From: Panorpa germanica
Lineage: Eukaryota; Arthropoda; Insecta; Mecoptera; Panorpidae
NCBI GenBank assembly: GCA_963678705.1
Contig: OY783203.1
Coordinates: 5,952,001 to 6,016,000, forward strand
Length of the DNA stretch: 64,000 nt
Direction: 5' to 3'
Each line of letters begins with the position of its first letter. Position 1 is the stretch's first letter. The position numbers and the translations under genes were made by a program. Positions 26,501 through 39,339 of the stretch are shown here, piece by piece. A model generated the notes under the pieces. The model saw only the letters and a program-made list of their open reading frames with translations. It ran no database searches and was not told the DNA's origin.

Positions 26501-27870
26501 TATATATGGTAGACATGGCGTTTATATGATATATAATATATAAATATATAAACCACGATGAGTAAAACCGTTTAAAGGGACTATTTCATGTATTGGACCC
26601 TCCGTGGGCATTCTGTTGGCCTCTGAAGACATGCCTCCACGAAATCTACATTAATCTACATACCATACCACATGAATATCGTATGCTAAACGAAATCATT
26701 ACAAATTACTTCACGGTTCATTATTTCAAATATGCCAAACCTTATATAAAATTATATTAAATAAAGAATTAGGTAATGATTATCATCATGTGCTCGTATT
26801 TTGTTGAAATCAAAGCATTATTATTTAAATAACAATAGCATATGCTTTTAAGATGTGGCAATTGGTACAATAAGATCATATTAACATGGTAATGCTTCAT
26901 TCATCATTCTGTCATCATAAATCAAACTCCCAACATTCATAAAGGAACGGAAAACAACAATGCGAGCGCTATGAGCGCTATGAACGTCATAAAGGGTATA
27001 TCACTCGACACTGATGTTTTACAAAGGGCATAATTAGACATAATGTAGGGCGGGTCTCAGATTATGTCGCCAGGTTGATTATACTCGTACGGCGTACCTT
27101 AGCACAGTGAGCTCGTAATCCGATATCTATAAGACGTTATACACCTACTACTTGGCTCAAGTTTTCTGATCAAGTGATGCTTGTTCTGCGAATAGCTTAT
27201 GTTACCTCTTCTTGAGTGAAGCCGCGTTCTCACGGGGCGATTTTAGTCGTTCGGTAATTGCGCATTCATACAAAAGTTGAATATTACCTGAAGGGTCCCT
27301 CTTCGAATTATATTTAAGATCGTCTGATACTTTTAGAGGATCATTGATGAAATTATTAATTTTATCGTTTATAAAAGTGCTCTTACATAGGATCGCTGCA
27401 AATTGCAAAGCAGAATGAAGCCCTCTAAGTGCTAAAATCACAAGTTATCAAAAAAACTTCACACAAACATCAGATAAATAAAATAATAAAACGTATGAGT
27501 AATTAGCAGTGCAATTTAAAATAGCTGCGTATATTTGAAATACTCATCATTAAACAGGAGTAACATCGCTATATTTATACTATACAAAACAGTAATTAAA
27601 ATAAAATAAATGGATTATATAATATTATTTATGTTTTATTCGTTTTAGGGTAATAAAACATACATTACTACATAATAATACTGTTGTATGAAAACAGTTT
27701 TACGAGCAAATTCATTAATTATAAATTTGTCAGTTTATAAATTAAATAATAGTTGCATTTATTGCAACAGTGAATTAAAAATGTTACTGATAATTATTTA
27801 TAAAACTTTATGTTCAATTAAACATTAATAATGAGCAACAATAATGTACATAGTTATACGTACGTATATA
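20510..27870. other. Intronic DNA without recognised mobile elements
   Basis: I identify no coding exon, SINE or TIR element in these 7 kb. From about 23.9 to 27.1 kb it is more GC-rich with many short imperfect repetitions (for example the GGCGTTC words at 23938-23975, and ACCGCTAACCGCTAAC at 24468). Absence of insertions is consistent with regulatory constraint in a Hox intron, but this is inference. Confidence 0.5.
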
Positions 27871-27873
27871 TAT

Positions 27874-27955
27874 TTGCCTCGTACTATGTTGGCAGTTTTT
27901 TTGGTGACATGGCATCATATATATGCACTTCACCGTTGCCTGATAAGTTTATAAT
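27874..27955 (-). repeat. SINE, left half of an interrupted copy
   Basis: CTCGTACTATGTTGGCAG and CACCGTTGCCTGATAAG are SINE 3' body on the minus strand. The copy is interrupted by a MITE and resumes at 28214. Confidence 0.7.
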
Positions 27956-28211
27956 TACCCAGTAAACAATTTGGTGAAGTGCCCTATTTAGTGACGTTTC
28001 TATCACTATTTTACTTCAATTATAGTTCTCATCAACTTTATCTTCATTTGTATTCCGGCAGGTGGAGTAATTTCGCCATTTGTAGAAGATAAAGTAGACA
28101 TTTTATATGAAAAAATGTGAGAAACTGAACTATAAATGAACTCTTTCATGACAAACAAATCATGACGCATCTTCAATATGATGTCAAAGTGACTGCAAAA
28201 TGTTTACTGGG
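27956..28211. mobile_element. CCCAGTAAAC MITE inserted in a SINE
   Basis: This 256-bp element has ends CCCAGTAAACAATTTGG and, read inward from the right, CCCAGTAAACATTTTGC, flanked by TA at 27954-27955 and 28212-28213. A second full copy in the opposite orientation is at 54055-54316. The TA duplication suggests a Tc1/mariner-type mobiliser. It has no ORF. Confidence 0.85.
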
Positions 28212-28213
28212 TA

Positions 28214-28308
28214 TGTGTGTCACTTTAACTAGAAATAATTCTAGTCCGGGGATCGAACCTGAATACACAGTAGTTAGTATCAAATATGTAAATTTATTGT
28301 GTAGTATT
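28214..28308 (-). repeat. SINE, right half of an interrupted copy
   Basis: AGTCCGGGGATCGAACCTGA is the B-box region on the minus strand; the head is decayed to about 28308. Confidence 0.7.
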
Positions 28309-29282
28309 GTAAATTTGTTTATGTAAAAAGATGTAACCAAATAGAACAGAAATTTTACGTACATTCTTTTATATCCGCTTTACAAGTTGTGTATATTATC
28401 TTACGTTATAAGAGCATTAAAAGAAATGGTGTAAAACATAACTTGTCTCGATTACTTATTTCTTCTATGACGTCATACACAGAGCTGAAATTTAAATTTA
28501 TTATAGCCATAATTTCGTCAACTTTTAGATATTTATAAAATGAAAAACGTCAATATACAAATAGTAACCTGTATTTCAAACGAAAATTGAAAAAAACAAG
28601 CCCATTGTGATTGCCCTCAAAAATATAAATTGTGCAGTGTCTCATATATTCTCTGAGAATCTGTGTATGTATGTTTGCACGTATTTGTTTTATTATTTAA
28701 TACAAAAGTCAAATCAAGTTGAGCATTAGGAACTGCTATGACATAAATTCAATAAATTACATTTCAATCAATCAAAGAACACGCCAACATTACGGTATTA
28801 CTGTACCGGTACTTGTAAATATCCACTTAACACTATACAACTCGCTAACTAACCGGTATGTAATTTATAAAACTATTGTGATCTCACTCTGCCATATGTC
28901 GTGTAGCATGCGATAGAAAGAGAATATCATCATTTCACAAATTATACGCTAGTGTGTCAACGGTCTGCATAGTGTTAAGAAATAACTACATAAATATCGT
29001 TTTCATATTATTCATTTAGAATAACATGTTGTTCACGTGTCATTGAGAGTGTAGTGTTCACGTTTTATAGAAATATTGTACAACATTTCATTGCAGATTA
29101 TTGTGCAAATTGCAAGTACACATTCCTTAACAACGCCTGAATGTCAGTCATACCATATAACATATACGTTTTACATTTAGCGCATTTTTTGTTTTATGGA
29201 AAGATATTTACGTTCAAATAAAAAGGAAACTCAAGAATTTATTTTTATTCTCTTAATAATTACATTACTATAGAAATTCAAA

Positions 29283-29475
29283 CGGCACAGTGGCCGAGAG
29301 GATTGATTTAGGTTACACTGCTGTGTCTTCCGGATCAATTCGCGGACCAGCGCTATATTTCTGGGTTTGTTTGTTATCAAAATTAATTTCATCATGTGTA
29401 CACAAATTGTTAATCTTATTAGGTAGCGGCGTAAACCACATATATAAGATACCGACTACTAACATAGTAAGCCGA
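29283..29475 (+). repeat. tRNA-derived SINE, 3' truncated
   Basis: CGGCACAGTGGCCGAGAGG, ACTGCTGTGTCTTCC, TTTCTGGGTTTG and TTAGGTAGCGGCGTAAACC follow the family order. It ends near GTAAGCCG. An open frame over it is accidental. Confidence 0.8.
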
Positions 29476-29796
29476 AAAAGACCGACTTTTAAACTAGAAA
29501 TTATTTTTTGTTCTTCTAATAATCGAAATCCCATATTTTTATTATTGGTAAACTATATCCTATTCTTTATCTATTTATTACATTTTAAATTTAAAAAACT
29601 ATTACAAAATTATTTTGTTTTATTTGGGAAGCACGATAAATTAGCGGCAAATTTCCTTAGATTTTAGTTATGGAAATAAATTAAGTTGAGTCGTCGGTTC
29701 GGCAGGAATTCCGATAACTGCTAACCGACTAGAATGACAAAGTCTTAAATGCGTTAACTAATTTCCTTGGTTCCCTGACTTTTGAAGGACTCGTAA

Positions 29797-29914
29797 GGCA
29801 ATTGTGACAGATACAATTATTTTTGCTAAAAGGGAATTGTGACTAGGTATAATTCATTTCGCCGAAAGGAAATTCAGACTAAGTACGAAACGCAATTGTG
29901 ATTAGATACAATTA
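29797..29914. repeat. Degenerate ~35-bp minisatellite
   Basis: Successive units start AATTGTGACAGATACAATT, AATTGTGACTAGGTATAATT and AATTGTGATTAGATACAATT, with spacer words such as GCTAAAAGG and GCCGAAAGG. The same unit type recurs at 54018-54372. Confidence 0.65.
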
Positions 29915-30394
29915 CAGGGTTGCCACAGACCTGGAAAACCTGGAAATCCGGGAATTATAAGGGAATTTAATGCAACCTTGAAATATTATGGAAGTATCAG
30001 GAAATTTCAGAAATTTCAAAAAATATAGTATATTATATTTCATTTAAAATGCAAAATGAAATGAATCAGAAAATTTGAAAAGAAAACGAAAAAAATTTGC
30101 GTCAAAGAAAACTCAACTTTTAGCTGAAATTATTAATGGGATTGGGAAGTTATTGATGGGATCAATTTAAAAATCTTCAATAATTTTATCTGTTAAATAC
30201 TAAGAGTTAATTTGTTGTAGTTTATGCTAGTCATTAGCTTATTTGTGTCTTACTCAATTTTAAGTTACTTTTTATTAACAAGTAATAAATCGAATTTAAA
30301 TAGTTATTAACGCTAAGGCAATGAGATAGAATCAGGGAAAAGAAAACCTGGAATTATCAGAGAAATTTGAAATCATTTCTTTGTGGCCACCCTG
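29915..30394. mobile_element. CAGGG-ended TIR element
   Basis: The left end CAGGGTTGCCACA and right end (read inward) CAGGGTGGCCACAAAG are inverted. CCTGGAAAACCTGGAA on the left is mirrored by AACCTGGAATTATC on the right. I see no clear target duplication, so the superfamily is open. Non-coding, 480 bp, inserted in the minisatellite. Confidence 0.6.
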
Positions 30395-31061
30395 AATGCC
30401 CAGTATGCCTAAATGTAATTGGTTTTGTGGAAGCTACATAAAGGACTATATTTATATTTTGCAAATTTTTTTTTAGTGAGGTGGGCCTAAGATTTCTTCT
30501 GCGTCTGAAATATTATTTGATATATCTAACACTGAACTAATTTCAAAATTTCATGTTGTGAAAATCTTTACATCACGATTATTAATCAGGTACTGTAATA
30601 TACCCCTCGTTTAAATTACATCAACAATAACTATTTATTATTTACGACGTGATTAACAATCTTTAAACAAAAGAATCAAGTGTTATAGTTAGTTGTTGAA
30701 TCTTACATTGTTTCACGTGTGTAGTATCTTCTTACAAGTTCTCTGTTGAGACTTGAGACCGAAGGAGATTACTCTAGTAGCTACGGAACTTAGTAGCTTG
30801 CCTGTTATGTCGCTATTATATTTGTGTGGTGTTGTTTACGCAATCTTCCCTCTCCTCTTCCTCTCTCACTCCATCTCCAACCCCGAGCAATGTTGTTTGA
30901 AACGACACATTGTTTATATTGGTGTATTAAGGGAGTACATCAGCCTCATTGTGTATACTAGACACCTTATTAGGCGTAATCAAGATAATACGGTAGTAAT
31001 TCAGGTCCTTCTATTATCTCAGTATTACATATACGTGTTTTACTTGTATATATGGTATAGA

Positions 31062-31206
31062 CATGGGCGTCCGATGAAAGTTTGACAGGGAAAGGCGTAG
31101 TCCATTTGTGTTTAGTATAAATTTGTTGAACTTTGCTTTCTATCTACTGTAATATTTAAAGTTCAGGGTAAAGTGACTTGAATGCCCCTATCTACGGACG
31201 CCAATG
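31062..31206. mobile_element. Possible short TIR element
   Basis: CATGGGCGTCCG at the left and CGGACGCCAATG at the right are 12-base inverted ends enclosing 145 bp. No target duplication is apparent. Confidence 0.4.
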
Positions 31207-33972
31207 GATGTAACTATAGTTATACAATAAACACGTACTATGTTGTATTAAACGAAAACATTTTCGATGCTTAATTAGAATTTCTACATAATGTTATATA
31301 TATATTTTTATTTCTTTTTGAATTATTGAATGTTAAAACAAACTGTTGAAAGGTAAAGGTCACGTGGTCACGATACCTAGAACGACTAGAAACACTGAAG
31401 ATAGATCTCTATTACAAACTGAAAGCAATAAAGTTAAGAAAACGTGCAACTTTCTGAGAAATTTAAATGTTAAACTTGAGTCAGTTAGAAAAACGTTTTT
31501 TTTTTTGTTTTTTTTTGCAAATAAAGATTCGAAATGCAATAAATTAGCTTGACGCGCTTTTGGGGACACGTATGTTACTTGTATCCTGAAACTCACGTAC
31601 CAGAAAGCCTTCTCCCTTCCCCCTTCCCCCAACACCATTCCTCCGCCACAGTCTTACTATAGGGCCATAAATATAGTAATACTATAAATATAACAACATT
31701 ATAATTTTACTTATAAGAAACAGCTCTCCTCCGACGAATGCAGCCTCCTTCAGGTTCTTCCATGTTGTGCGGGTCCATGGTTATCGTTGTAGTTGTCGTT
31801 GTCGTTGTCGGGGCTGTGTAGCGTTGTCGGTGCGACGTATGGGGAAATTCCCTTGCCTTAATTCTTCTTTACTCGGGTAACAAAATGGAGGGCCTTAAGT
31901 CCGCTAATATTTATGATTTACGAGTTTTGAAGCCCAGGTTAAAGTAGTGTTAATTTATGTAAATGAACGCGATATATTATTATTTATGTTATCAATTAAA
32001 GTTATGTTTTTTTACTGATTTATTGACTGAAACTGCATTATGAATGAACTTTGTTATTCCTCTCAAATCTTCTGCTTACAAATTCAACGAACTTTAGATC
32101 GTAAGATTCCATTTTATTCTTATTCTCATTATGAAACTGTTGCTACGTCGTTTGCATTTAAACAAAAATACTTTTAGCTTGTCGCAGTCTTGACTGTTTA
32201 CCGCACCGCAAACACCGACGTCGAGCATTATCCTTGCTTTTTGTTTCATTTTTCACTTGGCTTTGTTTTAGTACTAACCGTATTACCTAGCGCTAGCTTT
32301 TCCATATATTCAACGCTACAACAATTCGTAAATTTCACAGTTTAAAATATATTTCCTTCACCCTTTTACATACAGGTTTAAATCTTAGAGGGATTTTAAT
32401 TACAAACAATTAATTTACGCATTACACTTGCAAGACATAACGAATCGCTTTTCCCTGTTCGGTACTCGGTGCTCGGTGTTCGGTGCTGGATTTCTTCATG
32501 CTCGATAACGAAAACAGGAACGAAGCACGGCCCGACACGGCACGGGAGAAAGAGGCACAGATGTGCATTAAATTAACGAAATAAATAAATAACGGAACGT
32601 AATTGTAATTTATTACGTGTTCCGATAGGCGAATTCCAGATTGTTAATCATAGAGCGACACTGACGCAACTGCGAAGACCGTCAACTGGTATTGGTTACA
32701 TTGCGACGTTACAACATTACAACATTACGACGTTAGTATATATGGTATATCTGCACGGATACATGGCGGAATATGGGGCCATTGATCAATATATTTCTTT
32801 AAATTCCCAGATGGCTAATATATATAGCGGGATTGTTGGCCATAGCTAAACTTTCCCAGTTTGTCAATTTGCCAGCTCAGCGACCATACGTCACTAGTAC
32901 ACTCAGACAAAGGGGTGTTTCGGGTGAATATTAGGAGTAGGGTTCCATAAGGGGTTCGAGAACAGTGGGTACAGAGGGTTTCAAGGATGAGGGACCCAGT
33001 TAAGCCCCCAGAGACGAGGGGTAGCTATATGAGACATCGTAAGAGTTATATGAAGCGATTGCTGCAGAATTGTAACACCATCGATTTCAACCATTATTTT
33101 GAATACATCAACGATAACAATGTTTTCTTTTTTATTTTCTGTTACTCATAAGAATTACTCTGTAATCTCTTTAAAATAGTTTGAAAATATTTAATCATTT
33201 GCATCTGTGCGTGTGCGTGTGCGTGTTTAAGCGTGTGGGTGTTCATACAAGTTGTACGCAATATACACCTCCATAAATTTATGAATTTGAAGATCCCGTT
33301 AATGACCATAAAATGTCTCATTCCAACAAGTTTTAAGTTTATTGCGCTTGTTTCGTATAACACGCCCACTAACGTAAAAAATACTTCTCACAGACTCACA
33401 GAAAAAGAAAAACGAAATAAATATGATATATTCCTGTCACATGGTGGAACGAAATGAAGCACCATATTACGTGGGGATGGGTAAAGAACCGAATGTCGCA
33501 CATGTGTTAGGCTCGGGTTATGAGAAAAACATCCCCTAAATAAGGTGCCGGAAAAGGGAAGCTTACAACACATATATAGAATACAGCGGAACAACTATAG
33601 TTAAGAAGAAAAATGTCCAACAAAAGAAAGCGTCGATAGTAATATTATGCCGATCTAACCAACCGGCAGAACATCGTCTGTCATATGAGGTCCTTTGGTA
33701 CTTCAGTCCTCCCACATTTCATAAGGCTATTGGAACGTAAAGAACATATGGGACATATGGCAACATGCGTTGATGCGACACACCACTTGCGGTTGATCGT
33801 ACTATTATCTATCATTCCATTGTCGTGAAAGTTTTATTATGTGAGTCCATAAAAGTCTTAGAACATCTTATGTCTCGCCCTTCATTACCTGTGTTTACTG
33901 TCAATCAGATGTTGAGCAAACTAATTCTAATCCAAGCAGACGTTGCTGATAAATACAGCGTAAAGTTATGTA

Positions 33973-33981
33973 AGATGGCGC
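33973..33981 (+). promoter_or_regulatory. CTCF-like core
   Basis: AGATGGCGC fits the AG(A/G)(G/T)GGCGC core of the insect and vertebrate CTCF motif. The upstream half of the full motif (CCASY) is not matched, so this is a weak candidate. Confidence 0.25.
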
Positions 33982-36900
33982 CACAATGCTCGTGCCTTAT
34001 CTATAACGGTTCTGGGTATAATAATATATAATAATTCGTAAGGGCCTGACTGAGAATCTCAGATAACTCAAATGCAATAATAAAACTCTATATTCCAGAT
34101 TGATACACTGCCCTGTCAAAATAAAAAATATATATGTAGGGTGGGGTACCGGTCGTGGGGCGTCGGGCGTCAGGCGTCGGGCCGAGATCCCAGATATTAC
34201 TACAGAGAAATAGGATTCTTTATTTATTACTGGAGGAGAACGCATCGTATTATTCCCCCCAGCACCCTTGAGACAGTGCTTTGCTCTTATTTTAATTGGC
34301 AAAAACCTCAGCGGTAAGATAAAAACACGAAAAAACTTTGATCAAAGAAGTGGTTAGGGAGGTATTAAAAGTAAAATAAAAAAAGTCCAAGGCCGAAAAT
34401 AAAAATGTTATGAAAAGCTAAATAAACGTGATGCCATGCCGTATGCCGCCATTAGCCAACCAACCACGCCCGTCAACAATATTATTTGTAGCGCAAAGAT
34501 TCTTAATTAAAATATTTCATTTTATAATTTTTTAATTTTTTATTGTAGTCATGGGATTGGGCCATTTAACTTAAGTTGCTCCGTACGCCGAGCACGTACC
34601 TTGTCGCTGTTGGGTCGTAAATCATTACGTCTGTAAATAACTATACAAAAGCAATTATTTTAACATCACCACGTTTGATAGGTTTCGTAAAAAATGTTTT
34701 TTTCACACGCTTCCACTGCTCGTTTAGTGTTCAGTTGCGCTCATGCCTACTAGTTTACACTGTGTCCTCGTGGCCTGTTTATAAAACGCGTAGATTTTCG
34801 GTGGCAGTGCATGGTGCAACAATAGACGTTGATTCTTAATGTAATGTTACGTCTGAACAGGTCTAACTATTGCACCCTCCTGTTGCAGCACCCTTCCCAC
34901 GGTGTTTATTCATCTTCGTTATTTTTCCATTCCGCTTTGTTCTTCGGAAATGCTACCACCACTCCCGCACTCCTGCACCCGCGTACTAGAGGTAGTTGGT
35001 AATTATGGTGAATGTAATAGGGTGAACTGCATAATAATTACATTCCTGTCTTAAATCTTCCAGCGGAGGCAGCGTTATTAAAGTCAATGTTAAATATAGT
35101 TTTTAAAATGAATGAAAAACATTTAGTGGAGTTGTTTTGTTATAACACCACAGACCCACCCCTCTACTCTGATTCCCAATCCCTCGTCTCTCGACCCACA
35201 GTTAATATCTTACACTTTTGCTTAATTTACATCCTGGAGCCGCGAAAGGGACACCAGAATAACCAATGGTGGGGCGAGACAAAGATAGCGGGCAATAAAA
35301 CACCCATAGAGATAATTACTGCTGCGACACCCTCTTATCAGTGAAATATCGCCACGGGGACTCCGGCAAAATCATGCGTCTCTTTTTAGTGAGTTTGGAA
35401 TTCATATATATGAAAGAAACAAAAATATTACGATTTATTGGTAAAAGGATTGGGGCTCTGTGATATTTTAGTACCCAGGGTGGCTGGTTTAAGTGGAATC
35501 ACCTTAGAAATTGTTCTTTAGGCTAATAATCCACTTTAAAAGTTAATGCTAAGGAATTAACTGCTTTTCTTTTGAACAGCTATCGGTTTCGGTTTATCAG
35601 TGGAATACAGTAATTATACTTTTAAAAATTTCTGATCAGACATTGTGATTCATTTATATTCACAACTGACAGAGGACGTGTTTTATAATAGTTGAAACAG
35701 GTTGAAAGATGCAATGTACTCGTAGAATACCATAGAATAGAATAGAAGCTAATACTAGTACTGGTACTAGCAGTATAGCAGTATAGCAGTATATCGACTG
35801 CAGGGGATTCACTTATATGGCTCTTCGGTAAGCCAACACCAACTAAGTTTTCTACACCCATAAATAGAATTAGGAGTCAATTAGCCAAGCGGGCCATGCA
35901 CTCTCGCGCCTCGGCCGTGGTCCGCAGTCCGCAGCCCGCACCTCCGCGTCTAGAACTGTTGCTGCTCGTACTTTCGAACCAATAAATGTGGACATTACTC
36001 GTACTCCTCTCGATTTGTTATACCATTTGCACATAACAACAATTCGCGTCACATCGATTTTATATTTCTGCAGTTTGATTCATTACAGCATAAATAAGCC
36101 TGAACAGAAAACTTCTTGAGCCTAGACAGTTAAATACATCACTAGATAAGGGGAGAGACAGATTCTACTTATTTTGATTGGTTTTTCGCTTCACATAAAT
36201 ATTTGCAAAGCGAATAACAGAAATCTCTAAATTACATTTTTCATCAATATCGGCAAAAAAGAATTTTCCACATAATTGTCTCTGATCTCCAAAGTCATAA
36301 TTCGTTTGGGTTCTGAAATCCACGATGGGGTTGGAGTACTATAGTCACAGATGTGGGATGCTGGTTGCGTCTTGCTTCAGTCTGACATCAATACAAGACA
36401 TCTCGATCTAAAACCGTACCGTTTGTGCTTCTGTAGAGCTAATATTGCAAAAAAATAAAACGACTTTTCTGCCTCATGTAGGAAATAAGACCGGCGAGCG
36501 ACACCGCCCCTCTGTGAAGGGCTTCCGGGCTTAGAATAAAATTCCAAGGGTAGTTCGTTAAAGATTGCCTCACAACCCGAGGGCGGCATAAAATATACGA
36601 ATAGTATAAGAATCAGACCAACCTACTGCCGTTAGCCTTCATGTTGTGCAACTGCAAGAAACAATATCTACTTTTTACGAAAAATTTTATTTACCATCCA
36701 TAAATTAGGCACCTACTACGCTCCTCGTGAATAAATTTCACAATTGCAGATTGTATACTTCTCTTTCTCGCTAAACTTTCATAAATAAATCTGTCTCTAT
36801 CTGGTAGTATTTATCGTAAAACTTTTTTTAATACTATTTTAAATTCTTAGATGTTGATAAAAGCTCCTGGTTTCAAGCTATATCAAATATGCATATATAA

Positions 36901-37065
36901 AGCGATGTTCTTCAAAGGTTATTTTTTAAAGAATGTGCATTTTTATAGCATTTTCGTGCGAATAATAATGAGAAGTTAATTAAGCTATTACAGCCTTAGG
37001 CAATAAAATACTAAAATGGCCACCGCCTTCTCACATCAAGGCATCTGCTGCCGTGTTGTCCCTGT

Positions 37066-37096
37066 TCTCAGGTCTCAGGTCTCAGGTCTGAGGTCC
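37066..37096. repeat. Heptamer tandem repeat (CTCAGGT)
   Basis: About four tandem copies of CTCAGGT, the last one altered to CTGAGGT. Confidence 0.85.
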
Positions 37097-37952
37097 CGTG
37101 TTACTATAACTGTTCAACGTTTGGCGTATGCCAACTTCGTACTCGTACCTCATAATGATAATGAGATTTATATGCTGTAGGCGTCAACTTGCTACATTAT
37201 TTTGCCACTTACGATGTATTGAATTATCTTTAATTCAATCTAAACTGTTTACAAACATAAACATTTCATAAAGTAACTCTTCATGATGTTTGTTTTAGCT
37301 TACTTTACGATTAGTACATACTCAAGTTTCACACACACAGCTCATGCATGTACATAGGCACAAATACAACGACCAATCATCTTGAAATGCCATTAAAACA
37401 TCATTTAATATAGGGTAGTCAGTGGCTACTGGTTATTCTAATATTAGCTCTCTTAACCATTTATTCCCTATTTGGAATAAGTTATTCGTAACGGAAGTGT
37501 ATTATCAAAATCTAAATGATGTGCACTGGCCTAAATTACAGTTTCTAGAATGAATTTGCATTCCTCTGCTCGCTGTTTGTACTCGCGGTCCACAACCCAC
37601 AACCCACATCCCAGTGTCCGCTGTCGACATTGCCGAATGCCGAATGCCGATTGCTGTTTGCCGACACTTAACGTCGCACCGACCCCGGGATCGACGAAGC
37701 AACAGAGGTTGTAGACCTCTGCTCGCCTCCGTCCTAAAAGTCTCAGAGAGCTCACTATCTCTATCTCAGCGTCAGTGAGGTCGATTTCGAAAACCTGACA
37801 AATGTACTACTGATAAAAACTCGTATATGGTCTGCATTTACACTGATCACTGATCCTACTGTCGTATTGCCACCCTACCAATAGGGGACAGGGTGGCATT
37901 CAGAGAGCTGATATTACATCTTGAATTCTTGACCCGAAGCGGGGATTCACAG

Positions 37953-37960
37953 ATCAATCA
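37953..37960 (-). promoter_or_regulatory. Hox/Extradenticle-type site
   Basis: TGATTGAT on the minus strand matches the TGATTNAT composite site bound by Exd-Hox heterodimers. It lies 210 bases before the Ubx homeodomain exon, within a stretch that also holds GATCAAT at 38004. Chance occurrence is likely enough that this is only a candidate for autoregulation. Confidence 0.3.
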
Positions 37961-38096
37961 CCTCAAACGAGAGATCCTTTTGCTCGGATGACCTTCACAG
38001 ATAGATCAATATTCAGAATGGTTCCTTTCTGTGGGGAACTTTAGGTTGAGGGCTGCAGGGCTTCATATGAAATGTCAGAAGAAGAGCTATTTTTAA

Positions 38097-38453
<357 letters not shown>

Positions 38454-38863
38454 AAATTCTAATAGATGTTTAATTTATTGTTTTTAATATTATTTTTAAA
38501 TTCGGTTGTTTATTTTTCGCCACAAATTTAATTTTGAGGCATATAATAATATATATATTGAAAAACATTGTTTTTAAAAATTGTATAGTTTTGTACAAAA
38601 ATAACCAAATAATGAAGTTGTCGGGATGGACCATTTGATTGGTGTATGTGTATGATATTATAGATAAAAAAATGAATATATATTTAAACAAATTTGGACC
38701 TGTGGATGAGACAAATCTGGATAATGGACAAAGTGGATATGGATAACATGCTGTCGATTGGATTGGTCATGGTGCTGGTCAATGGATTACGCAATGGTGA
38801 CCGCCAAATCTAGGATGGCTGGAAAGTTCATGTGCATGACAGTGCCGCCACCTCGAAATAAAG
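38454..38863 (+). other. Ubx: Probable proximal 3'UTR of Ubx
   Basis: This sequence follows the Ubx stop codon directly. The first 200 bases are AT-rich. From about 38690 the composition changes: many TGGAT/TGG words recur up to 38825, and GC content is clearly higher than in the flanks. A polyadenylation hexamer lies at 38857-38862. That this is UTR is inferred from position; the true cleavage site cannot be read from sequence, and insect Ubx 3'UTRs often extend further. Confidence 0.7.
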
Positions 38864-38869
38864 GTAAGA
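38857..38869 (+). promoter_or_regulatory. AATAAA signal overlapping a splice-donor consensus
   Basis: AATAAA (38857-38862) runs straight into AAG|GTAAGA (38861-38869), a near-ideal insect 5' splice site. It could be the first poly(A) signal of Ubx, the donor of an intron in the 3'UTR, or the donor of another transcript. Neither use is demonstrated. Confidence 0.4.
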
Positions 38870-39339
38870 CGCACTGAATACTAAACCCCGCTGGTCCATC
38901 ATCCCGGCTTTTGCCATCATCCTGGCATGCATCTGTGCGTCAATATCGGGACTGGTGGTAGTGTTAAAGTGTTGCAAAATCATGAACAATTGAACAATAG
39001 TTTTTCAAATTGGTTATGTACACCAATATTGGTTAATTACACCACTGTCGCGGGTCTATGATATATAATCTACCACGAGTTCCGACGAGTACAGCCGTAG
39101 ATTAGTTCAGTTATTGTGGCAATTCGAATTCCGCAAATCGTTACGCTAAATACTCAAACTTGTTAGATATTAAATTATACAATGTGTACCATAAATCTAC
39201 TCAAAATGATAGAAGACATTATCATAAACGAATCAATACGAATTAAGATTTATTGTGAAATTAGATAAAAACTAAAATTTGCTATGTTAAACGTAATTTT
39301 TAAAACTAACCTATTGTTAATTATAAGGCACATTCAAAT

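Larger units (their letters stand above)
31210..37860. other. Intronic DNA upstream of the Ubx exon, no recognised mobile elements
   Basis: I see neither coding exons nor SINEs or TIR elements here. The stretch is locally GC-rich and full of very short tandem repetitions (GTTGTC at 31783-31815, CGGTGCT at 32459-32490, GGCGTCG at 34157-34183, CTCAGGT at 37066-37096). CCATCATT-type homopurine or AT-only DNA is less common than elsewhere. This is a plausible cis-regulatory domain of Ubx, by position only. Confidence 0.5.

Noticed and set aside
27202-27441. 79-codon minus-strand frame with a plausible-looking peptide
   Set aside because: The start is GTG, there are no splice signals I can pair with another exon, and no homology I recognise.
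29290-29667. 125-codon open frame
   Set aside because: It starts inside a SINE head and continues into AT-rich sequence; the product is low-complexity and hydrophobic by composition.
30753-31085. 110-codon open frame on the + strand
   Set aside because: It begins at TTG, shows no family motif, and runs into the inverted ends of a possible MITE at 31062.
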